From assembly GCA_003556835.1 (NCBI GenBank), contig PWQG01000386.1, positions 1 to 27,136 of the forward strand: a stretch of DNA of 27,136 bases, read 5' to 3'. The notes beneath the pieces are model-generated. The model was given only the letters and a program-made list of their open reading frames with translations, did no database searches and was not told the origin of the DNA. The translations under genes and the position numbers were made by a program. How positions within the stretch are numbered: position 1 is the stretch's first letter; each line of letters begins with the position of its first letter. Shown one piece after another: positions 22,999 to 27,136 of this stretch. The stretch is from Gammaproteobacteria bacterium. GTDB taxonomy: Bacteria; Pseudomonadota; Gammaproteobacteria; Pseudomonadales; Pseudohongiellaceae.

Positions 22999-23826
22999 CT
23001 ACCAACGGTAGTTGAGCTGCAATCCGGCCGCCACATCGATACTGTCGCGGCTGAAGCCCCTGGTGGCATAGGCCATGACCGACCAGGCTCCGGCTGGCGA
23101 CCAGTTGAGATAAGGCAGCAGTTCATGGATATCCGAGGAAAGCAACGAGGCCGCCTCACGATAATCATAGATCAGCCCCCAACTCCAGGCATTCGCGCCA
23201 GCTTCCTGCAGCACTGGCCGTGACCAGCCCAGAGACACCGAAGCTGAATCCTGTAGACCATCAAACCAGTCTGATTTTCCGCGCCAGCGATAACCGAGGG
23301 TAAGAAACACGGTAGTATTGCCCCAGACCTGGTACAGATCGCTCTGCAGGGCATAGTCCCGGGCACCGGTCCCCAGGCCCTGTGTCTCATCGGCAAGCGG
23401 CAGTTTCACTTCCACCGCCAGGTCAATGAAAGGCGCGGACTCTGACCAGGGGTCAAGCTCGCGGGTCGCGCGAAGCAGCAGATCACCGGCACCGGAAGTG
23501 GCTACATTATCACGCTCTGGTTCCCGCTGCGGTTGATCCGGGCGCGTGACACCGCCGATATTGAGCAACACGTCACCCGGCCCGCTGATCCGCAACCAGG
23601 GCAGACTTGCCGACCAGCGCCAGCCATCCCGGCTGTACTCATAGCTGAAGGGCAGGTAGACAATACGGGTATCCCGGTTCTCGCCAAAATCGCCTTCACC
23701 GTAATAGCTGCCGAAACTCAGTGTGTGACTGGCAGCCGGCTCGCCCTCATCAGCCTGCAGCAAGGGCGCCAGCAGGCACAGCCCGAGGCCCAGGGCCGGC
23801 CTGGAGAAATGGAGGTTGCGCCCCAC
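22999..23826 (-). CDS. Outer-membrane beta-barrel protein, transporter-like, function unknown
   Basis: A 275-residue secreted protein. The GTG at 23826 is one base after the msrB stop (TGA-A-GTG) and is preceded by the purine-rich AAGGAAG. It gives a clear signal peptide at 1-25 (LGLGLCLLAPLLQA then DEGEP). The mature part consists of alternating polar/aromatic strands (HTLSFGSYYGEG, TRIVYLPFSYEYSRDGWRWSASLPWLRI, LYQVWGNTTVFLTLGYRW) ending in a terminal aromatic (LNYRW). This is the pattern of a 10-14-strand barrel like those grouped as 'phenol meta-pathway/transporter' outer-membrane proteins. The frame is open 122 codons further upstream, but that part is the antisense-free shadow of msrB. 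Substrate unknown. Confidence 0.75.
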   Translation of the reverse strand: MGRNLHFSRPALGLGLCLLAPLLQADEGEPAASHTLSFGSYYGEGDFGENRDTRIVYLPFSYEYSRDGWRWSASLPWLRISGPGDVLLNIGGVTRPDQPQREPERDNVATSGAGDLLLRATRELDPWSESAPFIDLAVEVKLPLADETQGLGTGARDYALQSDLYQVWGNTTVFLTLGYRWRGKSDWFDGLQDSASVSLGWSRPVLQEAGANAWSWGLIYDYREAASLLSSDIHELLPYLNWSPAGAWSVMAYATRGFSRDSIDVAAGLQLNYRW

Positions 23827-23827
23827 T

Positions 23828-24211
23828 TCAGTCTTCCTTCTCCTTGAGTTCCAGCGCTGCGGAGTTGATGCAATAGCGCAGCCCGGTGGGCTGGGGACCG
23901 TCCTCGAAGATATGGCCAAGATGTCCGCCGCAACGCTTGCACAGCGCTTCTGTGCGAACCATGCCATTGCTGCGATCTTCTTCCTCGCGCACGGTTTCGC
24001 TGGCAAGGGGTTGGTAGAAGCTGGGCCAGCCGGAACCGGAGTCGTATTTGGTTTCCGAGGAGAACAGGGCCTCCCCGCAACCGGCGCAATGATAGGTGCC
24101 AGGCGTCTTGCAATTCCAGTATTTTCCGGTGAATGCGCGTTCCGTGCCCGCTTCTTCCAGCACATGTTTGCGCATCTCGGGTGAATCAGCACCCTGCTCC
24201 TGATGACTCAT
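23828..24211 (-). CDS. msrB: Peptide-methionine (R)-S-oxide reductase MsrB
   Basis: MsrB reduces R-methionine sulfoxide in oxidised proteins. The 127-residue protein has the zinc site C42/C45 and C91/C94, the substrate motifs KYDSGSGWPSF and HLGHIFEDGP, and the catalytic C114 (RYCINSAAL). A serine occupies the GSGWPSF position where some family members have a second cysteine. There is no signal peptide, so it acts in the cytoplasm. I preferred the ATG at 24211 (GGGGAG five bases upstream) to a GTG two codons earlier. It is divergent from alaA, as I recall in Pseudomonas, and translationally coupled to the downstream barrel gene. Confidence 0.95.
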   Translation of the reverse strand: MSHQEQGADSPEMRKHVLEEAGTERAFTGKYWNCKTPGTYHCAGCGEALFSSETKYDSGSGWPSFYQPLASETVREEEDRSNGMVRTEALCKRCGGHLGHIFEDGPQPTGLRYCINSAALELKEKED

Positions 24212-24369
24212 TTCCACTCCCCCATATCAGATGAAACAATCGCGCTATCCTATTGATGGACAGGCGGTTACAATACGCCGTCCGGCGACTGCCGGGACAA
24301 CTGTTATCAGATATATCACTATAGCACGGACAGCCCGCACACCGATAAGGGCCGGGCAGGAAGGACAGG

Positions 24370-25602
24370 ATGACAAACAACACACCGATCGTACAATCGG
24401 ACAAACTCGCCAGGGTCTGTTACGACATCCGGGGACCGGTACTCGAGGAAGCCAAACGCCTCGAGGAAGACGGTCATCGCATTCTCAAGCTCAACATCGG
24501 TAATCCCGGTGCCTTCGGCTTTGAGGCACCCGACGAGATCATCCAGGACGTCATCTACAATCTTTCCGCTGCCCAGGGCTACAGTGATTCCAAGGGTCTG
24601 TTCAGCGCGCGCAAGGCGATCATGCAGGAGTGCCAGAAAATCGGTATCGACGGCGTGGAAATCGAGGACATCTACCTCGGCAATGGCGTCAGTGAACTGA
24701 TTGTCATGGCCATGCAGGCCCTGCTCAACAATGGTGACGAGGTCCTGATCCCCGCTCCCGATTACCCGCTCTGGACAGCGGCCGTAAGCCTGAGCGGCGG
24801 CGACCCCGTGCATTACATCTGTGATGAGCAGTCCGACTGGTATCCTGATATCGCTGATATCGAAAGCCGCATCAATGATCGGACCCGCGCCATTGTGCTG
24901 ATCAACCCCAACAATCCGACCGGGGCCGTATACAGCACGGACCTGCTGCTGGAAATCATCCGCGTGGCACGTGAGAACGACCTGGTCATCTTCGCCGATG
25001 AGATCTATTCCAAGATCCTCTACGATGACGCCCGGCATGTGCCCATCGCTTCACTCTGCGACGACCTGTTCATTGTCACCTTCAACGGCCTGTCCAAGTC
25101 CTATCGCCTGGCCGGTTTCCGCTCGGGCTGGATGATTCTGAGCGGCGCCAAGCACAAGGCACAGAATTACATCGAGGGGCTGGAAGTGTTGTCCAACATG
25201 CGCCTGTGTTCCAATGTGCCGGCCCAGTTCGCTGTGCAGACCGCGCTCGGCGGCTACCAGAGCATCAATGAACTGATCATTCCCGGCGGCCGGCTGCGCG
25301 ATCAGCGCGATGCGGCCTGGGAGCAGTTGACCCAGATTCCGGGCGTCAGTTGTGTCAAACCGAAAGGCGCGATCTACATGTTCGCCCGGCTGGACCCCAA
25401 GATCTATCCGATCGAGAACGACACCCGCTTTGTGCTGGAACTGCTGGAGCGCGAGAAAATCCTGCTGGTCCAGGGCAGTGGTTTCAACATCACCGATACC
25501 CAGCATGTGCGTATCGTGTTCCTGCCTACTGTTGATGTGATGCAGCAGGCGATGGGCAAGCTGGAGAAGTTCCTGCTCAAGTGGTCCCAGCAGCGCGTTT
25601 GA
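24370..25602 (+). CDS. alaA: Glutamate-pyruvate aminotransferase AlaA
   Basis: AlaA makes alanine from pyruvate with glutamate as amino donor in the cytoplasm, using pyridoxal phosphate. The 410-residue class-I aminotransferase is nearly colinear with E. coli AlaA (YfbQ): VCYDIRGPVLEEAKRLEE start, LNIGNPGAFGF, APDYPLWTAAVSLS, INPNNPTGAVY, cofactor-binding D210/Y213 (FADEIY), Schiff-base K243 (FNGLSKSYR), and NMRLCSNVPAQ. AGGAAGGACAGG lies just upstream of the ATG. The 158-bp gap to divergent msrB is A/T-rich around 24305-24325 but shows no clear promoter pair. Only 6 bp separate its stop from that of convergent pdxB. Confidence 0.95.
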   Translation: MTNNTPIVQSDKLARVCYDIRGPVLEEAKRLEEDGHRILKLNIGNPGAFGFEAPDEIIQDVIYNLSAAQGYSDSKGLFSARKAIMQECQKIGIDGVEIEDIYLGNGVSELIVMAMQALLNNGDEVLIPAPDYPLWTAAVSLSGGDPVHYICDEQSDWYPDIADIESRINDRTRAIVLINPNNPTGAVYSTDLLLEIIRVARENDLVIFADEIYSKILYDDARHVPIASLCDDLFIVTFNGLSKSYRLAGFRSGWMILSGAKHKAQNYIEGLEVLSNMRLCSNVPAQFAVQTALGGYQSINELIIPGGRLRDQRDAAWEQLTQIPGVSCVKPKGAIYMFARLDPKIYPIENDTRFVLELLEREKILLVQGSGFNITDTQHVRIVFLPTVDVMQQAMGKLEKFLLKWSQQRV

Positions 25603-25608
25603 TGCGGA

Positions 25609-26727
25609 TCAGACGCTGAATTCGCGGCGCCGCGCCAGGCGGCGACGCTGGGCGTCGAAGGTCTTTGCCAGTGATGTGCCGGGTGGCACGGCCGCCAGAC
25701 TCTGGCAGAAAGCCTCACTGACGGCCCGGGGTGAGAAACGCTCAATGACGGCCCGGGCCTGACGCCTGCCTTCCGCACTGGTATCCAGCCGCGTCAAGGT
25801 CAGCAAGCCCGACGGAGCTTCCTTGGCCGCGATTGGCGGCGCATCCAGGCCGAAGTGTTCGCAAAACGCTTCCAGCACACAGCGGGTGGCCGCAACCTTG
25901 GCATCGGCACTGTAACCGGCGATATGCGGTGTGGCGATCTGTGCCAGTTGGCACCAGTCCCGGTCGATCTCCGGCTCCCGCTCGAACACATCCAGCACCA
26001 GGGCAAGATCTGCGTCGCGCTGCATTCTCCTTTTCAGGGCCGCTTCATCGATGACCTCGCCCCGACCGGCGCTGATCAGCACCGTGCCGCTGCGCAGGCG
26101 CTCCAGTCGCGACGCGTCCAGCATCTGCCAGGTGGGATGCTTGCCCGAACGGGTACAGGGCACATGCAGGCAGATGATATCCGCCTCCAGGGCCTCATCC
26201 AGATTGCAGAAGCGCAAACCCTCCGGCAGATCCGGCAGCCGCCCCTGCCCCTGGCGCAGCCCCTGCCGGTAATCCGCCTCAACAAAGGGGTCACACAGCC
26301 GCAGATCAAGACCCAGCGGCCGAAGCTTGTGCAACAGGCGTCGCCCCACGTGCCCGACTCCGACAATCGCCACCGAGCGGCCCTGCAGATCATGATCCTT
26401 AGCGAGCAGCAACTCCGCCAGCGCCGCCAGCACGTATTCGGCAACGGCATTGGCATTGCAACCGGCCGCATCGCGCACAGTGATTCCCAGCGACTCCAGA
26501 GCTGGCAGATCCAGATGATTGCGGCCACTGGTGGCTGTGGCGACAAAACGCAAACGCGACGACTCCACCAGTGCCCGGTCCACCCGGGTGATCGAGCGAA
26601 CAATCAGGGCATCGGCATCGCGCACATCAGCCGGACCGATCTCCCGGCCCGGCAATAGCGTCAACTCGCCCAGCTTGTCGAAGGCTTCCGTCACATCCAG
26701 GATGTCGGCATCGGCCACGATCTTCAT
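25609..26727 (-). CDS. pdxB: 4-phosphoerythronate dehydrogenase PdxB
   Basis: PdxB oxidises 4-phosphoerythronate to 2-oxo-3-hydroxy-4-phosphobutanoate, the second step of the DXP-dependent pyridoxal phosphate pathway. The 372-residue protein has the D-hydroxyacid dehydrogenase fold: NAD-binding IVGVGHVGRR (GxGxxG at 123-128), CNANAVAEYVL, and the catalytic set R222 (SAGRGEVID), E251 (FEREPEI) and H268 (TPHIAGYS). The C-terminal ~90 residues fit the PdxB dimerisation domain, ending RRREFSV. The ATG overlaps the upstream exonuclease stop by four bases, so the two form an operon. The neighbouring alaA uses the cofactor this pathway makes. Confidence 0.93.
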   Translation of the reverse strand: MKIVADADILDVTEAFDKLGELTLLPGREIGPADVRDADALIVRSITRVDRALVESSRLRFVATATSGRNHLDLPALESLGITVRDAAGCNANAVAEYVLAALAELLLAKDHDLQGRSVAIVGVGHVGRRLLHKLRPLGLDLRLCDPFVEADYRQGLRQGQGRLPDLPEGLRFCNLDEALEADIICLHVPCTRSGKHPTWQMLDASRLERLRSGTVLISAGRGEVIDEAALKRRMQRDADLALVLDVFEREPEIDRDWCQLAQIATPHIAGYSADAKVAATRCVLEAFCEHFGLDAPPIAAKEAPSGLLTLTRLDTSAEGRRQARAVIERFSPRAVSEAFCQSLAAVPPGTSLAKTFDAQRRRLARRREFSV

Positions 26728-27136
26728 GCCGGCAGCTCCGCCGCTTCCAGTGCAGCCAGCATAGCCGCCAATCGTTGCCGTTCACCGTCACTGACCCGTT
26801 CCTGATCAAACAGCGCGTTCAGGGCCTGATGATCAACCGGCCTCCGCTGCAGGGCGGACAGTGTTGTCGTGGCAAAGGCCTCACCACTGTCCGGCGTCAC
26901 TTCGACAATGGTGGCCAATTGTCGACTGAGTTCCGCCTGTTCGCGGTGTTGCTCCAGGCGATCTGCCATCTTTCTTGCCCCTCGAAAACCCAGTCCGGCG
27001 ACTTCTCCCAGTCCTGCGTAAATGGCCGGCATGGCCGGAAAATGTTGCAACAGGGCTCGGGCCGCCACCGGCCCCACGCCGGGCACACCCGGAATGCAGT
27101 CCACGCTGTCCCCGGTCAGCCCGAGAAAACAGGGAA
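26724..27136 (-). CDS. xni: 5'-3' exonuclease / flap endonuclease family protein, C-terminal part (partial)
   Basis: The frame is open to the window edge, so the N-terminal catalytic half is missing. The visible ~136 residues begin in the CFLGLTGDSVDCIPGVPGVGPVAARALL segment. This is the helix-3-turn-helix of the flap endonuclease superfamily, with the two conserved aspartates of GDSVD, which bind metal and the DNA backbone. The rest is helical and polar. The small size after this motif fits a stand-alone exonuclease such as Xni rather than the N-terminal domain of DNA polymerase I. The symbol is tentative. It overlaps pdxB by four bases (ATGA). Confidence 0.75.
   Translation of the reverse strand, partial: PCFLGLTGDSVDCIPGVPGVGPVAARALLQHFPAMPAIYAGLGEVAGLGFRGARKMADRLEQHREQAELSRQLATIVEVTPDSGEAFATTTLSALQRRPVDHQALNALFDQERVSDGERQRLAAMLAALEAAELPA

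Noticed and set aside
22999..24192. Full 397-codon version of the barrel gene starting inside msrB
   Set aside because: The first 122 codons lie within msrB in another frame and have no signal peptide; starting at the GTG at 23826 gives a proper signal peptide and ribosome site.

Overview
The window is a stretch of gammaproteobacterial chromosome (by eye about 60% G+C). The backbone tig-clpP-clpX-lon-hupB-ppiD, with fabI just beyond ppiD, is the gammaproteobacterial proteostasis cluster in the order I recall from Pseudomonas. The divergent msrB/alaA pair and the pdxB gene fit the same class. A complete multi-subunit Mrp-type cation/proton antiporter operon suggests a salty, alkaline or sodium-stressed habitat, but that is inference. 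I saw no insertion sequences, phage genes, CRISPR arrays, tRNA or rRNA genes.

Layout. Bases 1-198 hold the C-terminal LysM repeat of a gene entering from the left, facing the antiporter operon across a convergent terminator. Bases 272-7490 (minus strand) hold nine tightly overlapping genes: mrpE, mrpF, mrpG, an MbhD/MbhE-like gene equal to the C-terminal part of MrpA, mrpB, mrpC, and three NuoL/M/N-type antiporter subunits. MrpA is therefore split, and the order matches the ion-translocating half of archaeal Mbh hydrogenase. The approximately 240-bp leader is structured and has an intrinsic terminator 22 bp before mrpE. Bases 7734-9950 (minus) encode a TonB-dependent receptor. Bases 10116-10916 (plus) encode enoyl-ACP reductase FabI.

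Bases 11025-19659 (minus) encode folding and proteolysis functions: the periplasmic chaperone PpiD, HU, Lon, ClpX, ClpP and trigger factor. lon has its own heat-shock (sigma-32-like) promoter, hupB has a strong sigma-70-like promoter, and tig-clpP-clpX form one transcription unit. Trigger factor carries an unusual 85-residue lysine/alanine-rich, histone-H1-like tail, and Lon also ends in a short basic tail.

Bases 19988-22989 are the least characterised part: a small DUF6316-like gene, an alpha/beta hydrolase with a disturbed nucleophile elbow, and, divergent from it, a DUF6502-like protein with a helix-turn-helix-looking N-terminus followed by a one-helix membrane protein of unknown function. 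Two matching 17-bp near-palindromes lie between the divergent promoters. This is my best candidate for an undescribed regulatory module. Bases 22999-24211 (minus) encode MsrB coupled to an outer-membrane barrel protein; 24370-25602 (plus) AlaA; 25609-27136 (minus) a 5'-3' exonuclease (cut by the window edge) overlapping PdxB.

All calls come from reading the sequence and from memory of the families; no database search was run.
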